The notes under the pieces: generated by a model
Seen by the model: only the letters and a program-made list of their open reading frames with translations
Told to the model about the DNA's origin: nothing
The model's database searches: none
Shown: positions 52,801-61,657 of the stretch, piece by piece
How the letters are laid out: every line of letters begins with the position of its first letter
Position numbering within the stretch: position 1 is the stretch's first letter
Position numbers and translations under genes: made by a program
From: Paraburkholderia antibiotica
GTDB taxonomy: Bacteria > Pseudomonadota > Gammaproteobacteria > Burkholderiales > Burkholderiaceae
Assembly: GCF_012927125.1 (NCBI RefSeq)
Contig: NZ_JABBFZ010000022.1
Location: forward strand, 1 to 64,000
Direction of reading: 5' to 3'
Length of the DNA stretch: 64,000 nt

Positions 52801-55800
52801 ATTCCGAGCCCCGTCGGCCCTCTCAAGCTCCACCGTCTCCAGCGCGTGCAAGTTCTTCCGCGCCGTCCCATCGTTCAACGTATAGTCTTTCACCGTCAGC
52901 TTCGCACGATATGGCACGCCTGCAATTTCGAGCGGCGCGTACAGTCGGTGGATTGCCTTGACGTCCGGATTGCTATGTTTTAGATCCGTATGGGTTTCCG
53001 CAAGAACCGCGTGCTGCACAAGATCGCGAAGCCCTGCGATTGCCTGCAACTGCGTAACCGGCGCCGCGCGGTCTTCGGCAATCTTGCTGCGATTTATCCT
53101 TGATACCGTAAAGGTCCAACCAGTGTCGGCGTTCGTCCTGTCCGCTGCTGGCGCATCTGCGAACTCGCGAATTGCCTTGATTGCCTGTGCGCGCATAAAA
53201 GCCTTGCCACCGTTCGGATTGCCCAGCTCGCGGCCGGTCAGACGCGTGACTGGCATATCAGGATGCTCGAACAGGTCCGCGCGCTGACCGAAACTCGATT
53301 CGGCGCCACCGTCACCCTGGCGCGTGAATGCAGCAGTGGCTTCCGGGTTCGCGATCGACGGACGCCCCTGTTCCTTCAGATGCGCTTGTGCCTCGCGCAG
53401 CAGCCCCGCGATTTCAGCATCCGTCGTGTCACCCCGCAGCAGCCCGATCTTCCTGAGAAACTGACGCACACCGTCCAGCACGCGGCGCACGACGCTGTTC
53501 TGCATGTTGCGCTCGGCCATCATCGCGATAATCTCGCGAGCGCGGCGCCCGTCAGGAAGATCAGGCTGAGTCCGGTCCACCTCCGCACCAATCTCGCGAA
53601 ACACCTTGTTTCCGAGGCGCTCGGCAGTCAGAACCTTGCGCGCGAGCTCGTTCATCGTCTCGCGCCCGACCATGTTCTCGATGCCGTAGTGGCCGATAAG
53701 TTCGTGCCGCGCGACCTCGCGCGCGCGCTCGGCGCTGCGCAGATTGCCCGCGATCAGCGCGACGCGATTCGTACGCGGATCGAAGAAGCCTTCCACGTCG
53801 TCGGCGCCTTCGCGCTCCGCCTGACGCCGCACATAGTCGGGCGCATCGGCGAGCGTGTCGTACACGTCGACGTTGTGGCCATAGGTATCGGCGTCGATCG
53901 CGCGACGCACCTCGTCGCTGGTCAGCCCACTCTCACTCTCCGCGCGCGAGAAGCGCGCCGCGCCCGCACCGCGCTTACCGGATTCGGGCATAGGCGCACG
54001 CTCGGCAAACTCGACGTGTTCGAGGCGTTTGAACAGTTCCTTTGGCGTGGCCGCGCCGGACAGATCGACCGTACGCATGTGCAGGCGCGCGGCCGCCTCC
54101 GGATTGGTCTGTTTCTCCAGCACGACGATATGCGTCTTAACGCCAGTACCCGCTCGCTCGAATGCCGACGTTGGTAGCGACACATCGGCCACGGTATAGA
54201 CGTGCTTCGCTGCGTCGCTCTCCAAGAGCGCCTGCAGACGCTTGTCGGCAGAAATACCTTCTGGAATCAGCGCAACAATCCGCCCACCATCGCGCAGATG
54301 GATCATGGCCTTTTCCACATGGTCGATAGCCGTCTTGCCGCCCACGCCAAACGGCGGGTTCATCACGATCCCGTCGTACTTGTTGACGACGTGGTGTTCC
54401 TCGAACGTGGTCGGCTTGACCTCGCCGCGCGCGTTCAGCGCAAGCCGTGATTGCAGCTCGTTCGACGGCTCGATAAACGTGTTCTGCGTCTGCTCGGGGA
54501 AAAACCGCGCGATCGCGCCGTCGCCGGCTGACGGCTCCAGCGCCTTCTCGCCAGGACGCAACCCGGCCCACTCGACCATCTTCAGGCCCACCGGCTCCGG
54601 CGTGGCGTACCAGTCCTTGCCGTGTCGCTGGTCACGCCGACCGCGCTCTTTCTGCTTCGCGAAATACAGCGTTTCGGCCTTCTGGTACGGAGTAAGCGTA
54701 TCGGCGGAATGGTCAGCCTCCTTACCGCCTACGCCCTGACCTTCGTGCGGCTCAAACGCCGAACTGTTGATGTAACCGTCCTTGAATGCACGTTCAAGGT
54801 CGCGGGCGCCGTGGCCGAGCGCGAAGTTCTCGGCCGTGCGCGCGCGCTGCGCGATCGTGTTCGCGAACGTGTGCTGCTCGAAGTCCAGCCCCGCCTTCAT
54901 GTATTCGACAGCCGCGTGCGACTTGTTGCCCGTTCTGTAAATGCGGCCCTCGATCTGGATCGCATCCGTGGGACTCGTTGGCAACGGCAGGGCAATCAGC
55001 GCACGCTGGTGCTTGCCGGTCGTGTCGTGCAGACTGATGCCTTCTTTGCCGGCCTTCGTCTGGACGAGAATCACGTCTTTCTTGCCGCCGTCCTTGTTGA
55101 ACTCGCGGATGTTCTTAACGCGTTGGCCCTTGGGCACGTCGCCGTTCACGAGCGCGAGCCGGTCGCCGAATGCCTTCGTGAAAGCCTCGATAGGATTGCC
55201 GAGCCGGTTGAAGTTCATCCGGCCAATGTCGGGGAATTCGCTGCGGAATTGCTGCAACTCGGCACGCCATTTTTCATGGGCGTTGCCTTGGTGCGTGCCG
55301 ATATCTGACGGCAAACGCTCGGGAAAGTCGAACGGGTTGATCGTGTGGCCCGTCTTGTACCCATGAAACACGACCACCTTGCGGCCGAGCGCAAGGTGTT
55401 TCTTCGCGCGCTCCACCGCGTCGTCAGCTTTCAGGTTCTCCAGCAGCCGGTTGCGTGCGTGGTAGTCGAATCGGTCGTGAACGTACTCACCCAGTAGCTT
55501 GTACGGCCCTTTGTGATCGCGTATAGCGCTAAGCGCCGCATCGATCTTCCGGCCCGCACCGCTCTCGATTTCAACAAAATCACGCGAGTAGTCGCGGTCA
55601 AGTTCGAGCTTGCGACCCGACACGGCGCCCGACTCCACCAGCTTGCGATGCAGCTCACGTTCGAGGTACGACTGATTCACTTCTGCCGACGGCGATTCGA
55701 GGCGGTGATAACGCCACTGATAGCCAAGGTTCTGTAAATAGAATTGATCGCGCTCGCTCGTGCCATAACCGTTGCCGTGCCTCCACGCCGGCCAAAGGTA

Positions 55801-58800
55801 GCCGTTACCGTAGTCGAGCGTCTTGTGATAGGCGAACGGCGTCGCCGAGAGAAACACGACATTCGAAGGCTTCTCGTCCTTGATGTCGTCGTATTGTGCT
55901 TCGACCTTTTGGTTAAGTGCGCCGCGGCGGTCCTCGAACTCTTTCCGCATCTGCTCTGCGGCCGCGCCTTGATGCATCCCGGCGCGCTGCAATTCATTGA
56001 GCCGCGCATCTTCGGCGGCCTTGAGCTCTCGCGCCTCTTTGGCGAAATACGATTGCGCTTTCAGGCGCAGCGCATCGGGGTGATTCGTGAGTTCACGCAG
56101 TCGCTGAAGCGCGTCCGTCGACACGCCCGCCTCGTTGCTCATGAGGTAATGCGATTCGTCGGCGACGATCAGATCCCAATTCCGATGCACCAACGCTTCG
56201 TTCTGCCCGAAATTCGCGTACGTCGTCGCTACGCGGCCCTTGCCGGCGTCACTCGTGCTTTCGAGCTGCGAAATATTGAGCTTGAGATTCTTGCCGTCCT
56301 CGATCCAGTCTTTTACTTTTGCGTCGGTGGGCGCGAGAAAGAGAATATTGTGCTTACCTAGACGGTCGAATCGCTTTGCAATTCCCAAGCCCGTATATGT
56401 CTTGCCAGTGCCCGTTCCGTTCGTGAACAGGATGCCGGGTTGGTCGTCCCTGAAGAACCGCCGCTCCGCTTTTGCAACGTCATCCTGCTGTTCCGGCAAG
56501 AGGACCGGAAGTGTCTCGCGAATGTTCGCGAGGTCGCCGACCTTGACCTTGGTATCACGGTCGGCCTTCTCCTGTGCCGCAATACGCTCGGTCAGCTCAC
56601 CGGTTTCTGCTCGAGCAGATCGTACAGCGTCCCCGCGTTCTCCGCGGTCAGCCCGTACTGCTTCGTCATCAGATCCACCGCTTCGCTCACTTCGGTCAGC
56701 TCCGGCAGCATCGCCCGCAACTGCGGATCGTTTGCGTGGCTCACGTACTCGTTGATCGCGTGCCGCTCCAGCCACAGCGGAAGAACCGTCTGATACGCCC
56801 CGATCACCTTGTTGGGCACGCCCCTCGCCCGCAGCGCTGCTGCCTGCTGGTCCAGTTCCTTCGTCACTTCGTCCGGCGTCGCCGCGAACATTTTGCGCGC
56901 CCACGGCGTCGCCAGTTGCTCGTCGCGTGCGATCTCGTTCCAGATCCACTGCGGTACTTCGGTCACCTGATTCTCCTGTTCGATCAAATCGAGATTGATT
57001 ATCGGGCCGCCACTGTCCTTTAACGAGCCTGTCGACTTCACCGGACATCAGGGAGTCGTCGCCGAGACGATGCGCAACCATCGCCAACTCGCCCTCTTGC
57101 AAACCGGATTTATTGAGTTCGGCAAGTAGCTCCGAACGGGTAATGTCCCCGTTCATGTAATCCACGACGTCCCGCTTAGCCTTAACTATCGCCTCGCTAC
57201 CCCGGCCAACCGGATAGTCGATCCGATCAGTGCCGGACAGTTTGGGGCGTCGCTCTACATGTCCGTTTCGATCGTGCTGTTCGGCCCCTGCTTCGAGCAG
57301 ATCACCTTGCCCATGCGCCGCCGCGACATCCGCTGCGCGATCGCTGCCGGTAAGACGGAAGTCCTTCGCCTCATCGTCGGCTTGCGCCCGCTCCTCTGCC
57401 TGCCTTTGCGTTCGCGCCCGGTCTGCCGCGTGGGCGCGCTGCTGCTCGTCACGCGCCCGAAGTTCATCCGGCGTCTGGCTCCCGAGCAGCGGCTCGCTGT
57501 CGCGGCCTTCTACCTCGTTCCTTTGCCCGCCACCAGTTGCAACTTCGCGCGGTCCGGCGGCCCTGCCTTCTTCAACAGGTCGACCGTCTGCCGATCGCGC
57601 GGCGCCAGCGTCTTGTCGAACACGATCTTGTTGAGCAGGCTCACGCCCGACGGCGACGCCCAGATTTTGCGGCCTTGTGGTGTCATCAACGTTCTCCAGT
57701 ACTTGCGCGCGGTTCGCGCGCTCGACGGTGCCGAACATGTCCTCGGTCGGCTTCGTCGCTTCGTCGTGCGCGAAGTCTGCCACACGTTGCAGTGCCTCGC
57801 CAATACGCTTTCCTGAACGCGCATTGTCCGCGAACAGGCGCACGAATACGCGGGCATCCGGCGACATCGCGATGTCGCCCTGGCGTGCGAGATCCTGCAA
57901 CTTCGCGCCGGAGCGGCGCGCGTTCACGGCCAATCGTGCCGCGTCCGTGACGAGCGGGCGAACGTCCAGATCGCCCGCTCCCTCAAGACGCGCCATTGAG
58001 CCCGCTGCGCTCGCCATGCCGCCGAGCACCGTGCGCGCCTCCGGGTCCGTCGCCTGTGCGTACAGCCGCACGAGCTCGGGGTCACCATACGCCTTGTGGA
58101 ACGTCGCTGACATCAGCCGGTCGACTGCCTGACGCGTGGGTGAGCCGTCAGGATTGAGCATGCCCACGCGCTCGCCGACAGGCATCGCCTGCACGAACTG
58201 GCGCACGGTCTGCGGCGTCGGCTCGCCGGCGTCGCTGAAGTCCATCGCCTCCAGATTGACGCGCTGCGCGTCGTTCGCTGCCTGCTCGACTGGCGAGAGT
58301 GCCGCGGTCCCTGTCGTGTTCGACACATCGCCAATATCGTGCGTGACAGCCTCGCGCGGCATCACGCGCACAAGGACAGGGTTGCGCATCTTCGCTATCA
58401 CACCAGGCGCGACACCCGTGAGCGCAGAGTCGGCGCCGATGCCCGATCGATAGCTGCCAGCCGTGCCCCGCTCGTATGCGGCTTGCAACCCCGCGACGCG
58501 ACCATTGCCAGCGATCGCCCGCAGCCGGTCAGGCTCGCCCTGTGCATAGCTCGTGTTCGGCGTGCCGTCTGCGTTGTTCGACGTCAGCAGCGTGTCGGCG
58601 TCGACGACCGCGTATTGCACGGGCACGCGGCGGCCGTCCGCCGTCACGCTGTAGTCCTCGCGCCCCAACTGCGCGGCTGGGATCGGAGCGTCCGGGTTCG
58701 CTTCGACGACCGGCGCGCCATTCGCAAAGTCGCGCGAGAACGAGAGACGGCCCGGGTCGGGATCGGCAGCGATCGCGTTCATCTGCGCGATCGCGCCCGC

Positions 58801-60978
58801 CGTTTGCCGATCGCGGTTCTGCAACACCATCGGCGGCGAGTTGTCGCTCGTCGGCGCGGCAGTCTCTGCGGCGGCGCTTCCGGCTGCGGATTGCGTGGCT
58901 GTATCGTCGTCCGGCATCGCGCCGTCACCCGGGCGCGCGCGCGCATCCTGCGCAGCACGCACGTCGGGCGTAAGGCCGGAATCCAGCGCGTTCTGGCGTG
59001 CCGCGCGCGCGTCTGCCGACTCCTGATAGGTCGGCGCGCGCGCGGCGCCTGACGCGTCGACCAGGGTGTCGCCGCCCACGTCGGGCATGTCCGGCGACGG
59101 CAGCGCAGCACGAGTTTCCGGAGCGCCAAGTTGGCGCGGGGCCGAGCGCTCCTGCACGCGCGCAAGCAGCGTTTGCGCCGCACGGCCGATCGAATTCTGC
59201 TGGCGTGCTGCGTCTTCGAGCGAGCCGTTACGCAGTGCGGACGTCAGATAGTCAGTCGCCCACTGGCGGTTGTACATCTTCGGCAGCGAACTCAGCGCCG
59301 CGGTGATGTCATCGGAGGTCGCGTTGTACGCCGAGCCTTCAACGGACAGGCCTGTGGGCGTCGGCGTGCCAGCGGCCGCCGCCGCATCGCCGGGTCGCGC
59401 AGGACCACTCAGCCGGAGAGGAGGTGCGGGCAATGCGCGCACGCTGATGCGATCAAGTAGCGCCTGCGCAGCGCGGCCCAACGAATTCTGCTGCTGCGCG
59501 GTTTGCTCAAGCGTGCCGTTGCGTAGATCCGATGCCAGATGGTTCGCCACGTAATCGCGCTTCACGACTTTCGGCAACGTGTCGAGTACCGCCGTGATGT
59601 CATCGGGCATGACGTTGTATTGCGCGTCTGCGACCGTCGCTCGACCGTCTGCGGTCAAGTTCGCGTCAGGACGCACGGCCACGCTATTCGGCGGGATGGC
59701 CGCATCGGCGGCCGTCGTCTGCGGCGCGCTGGCAGATGCGGCCTCGTCTGCCGCGTTCGGCGCATGCGCGCCGAACGCGGCACCCGCGAGGCCACCCAAT
59801 ACCGCGCCTGCCGCCGTCGCTTGCCCGACGCCTTGCGACAATTGCTGCGTCGGGTCGACGCCCTGCAGCGCGACGTTCGTGGCGAGCTGCGTGCCGCCGC
59901 CCTGTGCAGCGTTCGTCGCAGCTTCGACACCCGCCGCCGCCGGGCGCGAGAGCGCCCCCGGCAAACCGGCGAGACGACGCTCGACCGGCGCGATACGCGC
60001 GGTCACGGCATTCAGGAGTGCCGCGCTGCCGATCTCGGGCCAGTTGCGCGCGACGCTCGCGAGCTCGGCCTTGGCGTCAGGTTCGCTCATGCCCGCCTGC
60101 CGAAGTCGCGCGTATGCCGGACTCGACGACAGAAGCGCTGCATCGGGCGTTGACTGCAACTTGTCATAGACCGCGCCGCGCACCTGGCCGCCGCCTTGCG
60201 CCGCCATGACGGCAGGCCCCACGAATTGCGCGGCGCGCGCCACGGCGGCGGGCGCTTCAGCGAGCAGGCCACTGCCGCCCGTCAGCGCGCCGGCCGCAAG
60301 CGCGGGCGCCACGCCGCCCGCAAATTCCGCGGCGGTCTGCAGTGGGCTTCGCACCATGCCGGCAATCGACGGCCCGATACCGCTGCCGCCCTTCGCCTCG
60401 TCCTCGGCCACTTCGCGCGCGACGCGCTTTTGCTCGTCCTGCACAACCGGCGATGCATTGTTGCCGTAGTACTTCTGTTCGTCGCCGAGCCAAGTCGAGG
60501 CAGCAGAACCCGGCGCGAACAGGTCGACGACACTCTTAAGCGAGCCCGCAGCGCCACCGGCCGCCGCGCCGAGCGTATCGGTCACGGCGTCGAGCGCTGA
60601 ACGCGTTGGAGCCTTCGGCTTGTCGGCCGCGTAGGTCTGGTCGAAATAATCGCGCAGCGTGCCCGGATCTTCGCGATTGGCAGACGCAATGTCGCCAATT
60701 ATGTTGTTCCGGTACGAATCCCAGATTTGCTGCTTACCCAGATAGTCCATTTGCGGGCTATCGAAATTGTTCGCCGCCTTGTACGCGCTCCAGCTTGGCG
60801 CGGCCGGGCCGACCGGTTGCGCGGCGGCGGGAGTGGGTGCCGGCGCCGGCGCAGCGTTGTCAGGCAGGCCATAGGCCGCGGCGGCGGCCGGAGTGTATGG
60901 AGAGAGCACACCGAGCGCGCGCAAGCGCCCTTCGGTATCTTCTTCAGCGGGAAGATAGGGAGTCTGGATTTCAGGCAT
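49837..60978 (-). CDS. Giant polyvalent phage virion protein (helicase, DNA methylase, zincin-like domains; DarB-like)
   Basis: One uninterrupted frame of 3713 residues. Visible parts in order: Ala-rich N-terminus to about 430; a duplicated ~60-residue unit at about 454-513 and 551-613; a DdrB/ParB-like region near 765-1080 (AGNGRVAGLQAAYERG); superfamily 2 helicase with TNGTGTGKTYTGLG near 1520, DESH near 1610 and QIEGRIYRTG near 2013; an N6-adenine methylase with EPSAGDGAIARFF near 2147 and MNPPFG near 2207; a zincin-like HELIGHYG near 2425; and further C-terminal large-polyvalent-associated regions. Proteins of this design, injected with phage DNA, protect it from restriction (P1 DarB) and occur as 4000-residue proteins in Bcep22-group podophages. 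Its start lies inside the end of the glucosaminidase gene. Two linker stretches overlap candidate nested genes. Confidence 0.9.
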   Translation of the reverse strand: MPEIQTPYLPAEEDTEGRLRALGVLSPYTPAAAAAYGLPDNAAPAPAPTPAAAQPVGPAAPSWSAYKAANNFDSPQMDYLGKQQIWDSYRNNIIGDIASANREDPGTLRDYFDQTYAADKPKAPTRSALDAVTDTLGAAAGGAAGSLKSVVDLFAPGSAASTWLGDEQKYYGNNASPVVQDEQKRVAREVAEDEAKGGSGIGPSIAGMVRSPLQTAAEFAGGVAPALAAGALTGGSGLLAEAPAAVARAAQFVGPAVMAAQGGGQVRGAVYDKLQSTPDAALLSSSPAYARLRQAGMSEPDAKAELASVARNWPEIGSAALLNAVTARIAPVERRLAGLPGALSRPAAAGVEAATNAAQGGGTQLATNVALQGVDPTQQLSQGVGQATAAGAVLGGLAGAAFGAHAPNAADEAASASAPQTTAADAAIPPNSVAVRPDANLTADGRATVADAQYNVMPDDITAVLDTLPKVVKRDYVANHLASDLRNGTLEQTAQQQNSLGRAAQALLDRISVRALPAPPLRLSGPARPGDAAAAAGTPTPTGLSVEGSAYNATSDDITAALSSLPKMYNRQWATDYLTSALRNGSLEDAARQQNSIGRAAQTLLARVQERSAPRQLGAPETRAALPSPDMPDVGGDTLVDASGAARAPTYQESADARAARQNALDSGLTPDVRAAQDARARPGDGAMPDDDTATQSAAGSAAAETAAPTSDNSPPMVLQNRDRQTAGAIAQMNAIAADPDPGRLSFSRDFANGAPVVEANPDAPIPAAQLGREDYSVTADGRRVPVQYAVVDADTLLTSNNADGTPNTSYAQGEPDRLRAIAGNGRVAGLQAAYERGTAGSYRSGIGADSALTGVAPGVIAKMRNPVLVRVMPREAVTHDIGDVSNTTGTAALSPVEQAANDAQRVNLEAMDFSDAGEPTPQTVRQFVQAMPVGERVGMLNPDGSPTRQAVDRLMSATFHKAYGDPELVRLYAQATDPEARTVLGGMASAAGSMARLEGAGDLDVRPLVTDAARLAVNARRSGAKLQDLARQGDIAMSPDARVFVRLFADNARSGKRIGEALQRVADFAHDEATKPTEDMFGTVERANRAQVLENVDDTTRPQNLGVAVGREPAQQDRVRQDAGAARSADGRPVEEGRAAGPREVATGGGQRNEVEGRDSEPLLGSQTPDELRARDEQQRAHAADRARTQRQAEERAQADDEAKDFRLTGSDRAADVAAAHGQGDLLEAGAEQHDRNGHVERRPKLSGTDRIDYPVGRGSEAIVKAKRDVVDYMNGDITRSELLAELNKSGLQEGELAMVAHRLGDDSLMSGEVDRLVKGQWRPDNQSRFDRTGESGDRSTAVDLERDRTRRATGDAVGAQNVRGDAGRSDEGTGPAGSSAAGEGRAQQGDRGVSDGSSAVAGAARDQRVREPRKRSAVAGDAAGADRSERSGGSDDEAVRADRGERGDAVRSARAETGELTERIAAQEKADRDTKVKVGDLANIRETLPVLLPEQQDDVAKAERRFFRDDQPGILFTNGTGTGKTYTGLGIAKRFDRLGKHNILFLAPTDAKVKDWIEDGKNLKLNISQLESTSDAGKGRVATTYANFGQNEALVHRNWDLIVADESHYLMSNEAGVSTDALQRLRELTNHPDALRLKAQSYFAKEARELKAAEDARLNELQRAGMHQGAAAEQMRKEFEDRRGALNQKVEAQYDDIKDEKPSNVVFLSATPFAYHKTLDYGNGYLWPAWRHGNGYGTSERDQFYLQNLGYQWRYHRLESPSAEVNQSYLERELHRKLVESGAVSGRKLELDRDYSRDFVEIESGAGRKIDAALSAIRDHKGPYKLLGEYVHDRFDYHARNRLLENLKADDAVERAKKHLALGRKVVVFHGYKTGHTINPFDFPERLPSDIGTHQGNAHEKWRAELQQFRSEFPDIGRMNFNRLGNPIEAFTKAFGDRLALVNGDVPKGQRVKNIREFNKDGGKKDVILVQTKAGKEGISLHDTTGKHQRALIALPLPTSPTDAIQIEGRIYRTGNKSHAAVEYMKAGLDFEQHTFANTIAQRARTAENFALGHGARDLERAFKDGYINSSAFEPHEGQGVGGKEADHSADTLTPYQKAETLYFAKQKERGRRDQRHGKDWYATPEPVGLKMVEWAGLRPGEKALEPSAGDGAIARFFPEQTQNTFIEPSNELQSRLALNARGEVKPTTFEEHHVVNKYDGIVMNPPFGVGGKTAIDHVEKAMIHLRDGGRIVALIPEGISADKRLQALLESDAAKHVYTVADVSLPTSAFERAGTGVKTHIVVLEKQTNPEAAARLHMRTVDLSGAATPKELFKRLEHVEFAERAPMPESGKRGAGAARFSRAESESGLTSDEVRRAIDADTYGHNVDVYDTLADAPDYVRRQAEREGADDVEGFFDPRTNRVALIAGNLRSAERAREVARHELIGHYGIENMVGRETMNELARKVLTAERLGNKVFREIGAEVDRTQPDLPDGRRAREIIAMMAERNMQNSVVRRVLDGVRQFLRKIGLLRGDTTDAEIAGLLREAQAHLKEQGRPSIANPEATAAFTRQGDGGAESSFGQRADLFEHPDMPVTRLTGRELGNPNGGKAFMRAQAIKAIREFADAPAADRTNADTGWTFTVSRINRSKIAEDRAAPVTQLQAIAGLRDLVQHAVLAETHTDLKHSNPDVKAIHRLYAPLEIAGVPYRAKLTVKDYTLNDGTARKNLHALETVELERADGARNGSDVAGRQSQPPDVTAGNVPDLSATLKDRSTNHGDTMSIAELLRGAERDGDGKPFGPVDASFSRAGTPRAPVPMAEREPTVLERMREMWRNPQSSKDTARALLSEGSRAAQPEWLENFVTAAFDHRNPVEQVIRRTGDTAAGRALRNTMRSFEAATQATLNRFSERSVDPMTRALKDAWKQTFSKQDWYKEHGWRQFLQDVGTIGNLVKHGRERNAEIARKTDGNDLAGSGATDAEIAAFEKHFRESAPGLIEFYEGLYRDHLKPMLEYADQTRREAGLLTPEMEAARPKYEWYLPLYGDPDEVEGGGGLPSGGSLKAPKDKQAMGRSGTLADNPLQNVLVSVESAVRNAGMQKFKKDFASFVKETPGARALMSAKVNEAPNFEIFEKYVDKRDGLVKQRVKANAAMSPDAIVLRDGDRTTVIHVGNRKVLDAIKGTNRAQIDGLMGLPLKATRTLSRVYTSWNPVFPFMNKMRDVMSMASLVMADAPTKDKLGAVRRMLANNATFTPQWRAKPGSEYHSWLKRFEDLGGATQYADLFRDDIMKNIESEFGKMAGVNTKFKAKAAAQKIGDFIDHVNEHMEMTSRVSLFKALVESGVPERDAMLYAKNTMNFETKGKIGQQLGALYTFAGPAMYDARRMAQALRTPRGAAVMAAHFALMYGLYGALKAMGGQDDDGVDRLNKVPVSQSGRYLTMIDPSDPDGRGFKIPVGFGFQRIALTLAAALHRYADGVDDTGTFLSNTLKDGVLSNFSPLDPTDIDPSKDLSQWAMQQFAPSVAKPLLQLALNSTGQGNPIHKPDEWTGNKLHFEQAWPQTSGLFRGLAKQIYDSTGVDVYPETLQFLMRSYGGGGALDAIKAIDALGEKADVDKYLTDIPLARSFGSGPLPQDMTTFRQNSTDIDRLQNERAYAEKQGTLDTFDAANPGIAPRAAIMKAANAEIKSLYKARQEALTDEDPAQRQQRALDVNRRIRAVQMRANKAYQEALANAG
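56592..56966 (-). CDS. Candidate nested gene 1 inside the giant ORF, other frame
   Basis: A 124-residue frame in the same orientation but a different frame from the giant gene. It starts with GTG at 56966, preceded by AGGAG at ideal six-base spacing, and ends with its own TGA. The product VTEVPQWIWNEIARDEQLAT ... WARKMFAATPDEVTKELDQQ ... VLPLWLERHAINEYV has ordinary, balanced, helical protein composition. In the giant frame the same DNA encodes an Arg/Gly/Asp/Ser/Ala-rich low-complexity stretch (about residues 1338-1463), as expected if the other frame is the constrained one. I recognise no family. A chance open frame is possible, but composition and ribosome site argue against it. Confidence 0.55.
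   Translation of the reverse strand: MTEVPQWIWNEIARDEQLATPWARKMFAATPDEVTKELDQQAAALRARGVPNKVIGAYQTVLPLWLERHAINEYVSHANDPQLRAMLPELTEVSEAVDLMTKQYGLTAENAGTLYDLLEQKPVS
57510..57686 (-). CDS. Candidate nested gene 2 inside the giant ORF, other frame
   Basis: A 58-residue frame, in the same alternative frame as nested gene 1, starting at ATG 57686 with GGAGA six bases upstream. The product MTPQGRKIWASPSGVSLLNK continues IVFDKTLAPRDRQTVDLLKK to a stop at 57510. It is balanced and protein-like, while the giant frame here reads a low-complexity linker (REPAQQDRVRQDAGAARSAD). Function unknown. Being short, it is the less certain of the two nested candidates. Confidence 0.45.
   Translation of the reverse strand: MTPQGRKIWASPSGVSLLNKIVFDKTLAPRDRQTVDLLKKAGPPDRAKLQLVAGKGTR
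59140..59619 (-). repeat. Duplicated domain within the giant phage protein
   Basis: Two units about 97 residues apart share YN-x3-DDITA-x2-LP, LRNGTLEQTAQQQNSLGRAA versus LRNGSLEDAARQQNSIGRAA, and a following LLxR. Unit 1 covers about residues 454-513 and unit 2 about 551-613, joined by a Pro/Ala linker. Identity is moderate, so the duplication is old. The role is unknown; small helical repeats of this type often mediate assembly. Confidence 0.75.
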
Positions 60979-61657
60979 TGCGGACGATGCTTTTAACGTA
61001 GTTGTCGACCCACGATCCCCAATCGGGGACCGTGGATTGCTGTGTGTTCGTGGCTTGCGACGTTGCGCCGTATGCGATCGCCTGCTGATCGAGAAGCGGT
61101 TTCGAAATCGGACCAGGCGACATCGACAGCTTCAGCGCCGGGGCGGCGCCGATGCCTGCCGCGTCTGGTGAGATGCCATAGAGCGCGGCCGCGCTTTCGT
61201 CGAATGGCTGCTGCGCTGCGCGCGAGTCAGGTGAGGACGGCGCGCCCGTGATGGTCCCGTACACGTTGGCGAGCTTGCTTACGTAGTTCGGATCTTGCGC
61301 ATAGCCGCCCTGTTTCAGCGCCGAAGCGAAGCGGCCGATGTCATTGCCGCTGTCCACCGCGGCGGGATACTTGCGCGCGATGAGGCTCGCATAGTCGTCC
61401 GCAAAAGCATCGGGCGAGCCATATGCACGATACGCATCAACGGCGCCCGTCTGGTTGTCGCGCGCGGCGACGCCGCGCCCGTCGGACGCCTTGATGTTTC
61501 CGAGGTTGTTCGTTCCCGGAATCACGCTTTTGCCCCACCCGGTTTCGAGCGCGAGCTGGGAGAGGATCGCATTGGGAGCGACACCGAGCTTTGCGCCGAC
61601 GCGCTGCGCGAGCGGCATGTACGTGGCGACGAACTGCGCCTGCTGGTCGCCGCTCAT
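60971..61657 (-). CDS. Phage virion-associated glucosaminidase (FlgJ-like peptidoglycan hydrolase)
   Basis: A 228-residue protein whose first 150 residues form a GH73/FlgJ-type domain. AQFVATYMPLAQRVGAKLGV leads to PNAILSQLALETGWGKS with the catalytic Glu, then NNLGNIKAS, and ALKQGGYAQDPNYVSKLANV near the domain end. It would locally open peptidoglycan during DNA entry. The C-terminal 80 residues are Ala/Pro/Ser-rich and end just inside the giant gene start (8-base overlap). Its ATG overlaps the previous stop by one base (TGATG). It belongs to the ejection-protein block, not to the lysis cassette. Confidence 0.83.
   Translation of the reverse strand: MSGDQQAQFVATYMPLAQRVGAKLGVAPNAILSQLALETGWGKSVIPGTNNLGNIKASDGRGVAARDNQTGAVDAYRAYGSPDAFADDYASLIARKYPAAVDSGNDIGRFASALKQGGYAQDPNYVSKLANVYGTITGAPSSPDSRAAQQPFDESAAALYGISPDAAGIGAAPALKLSMSPGPISKPLLDQQAIAYGATSQATNTQQSTVPDWGSWVDNYVKSIVRNA

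Noticed and set aside
57259..57816. Rightward open frame opposite the giant phage gene
   Set aside because: Composition is typical of an antisense frame (Arg/Leu/Pro/Cys), with no ribosome site and no family; unlike the two same-strand nested frames.
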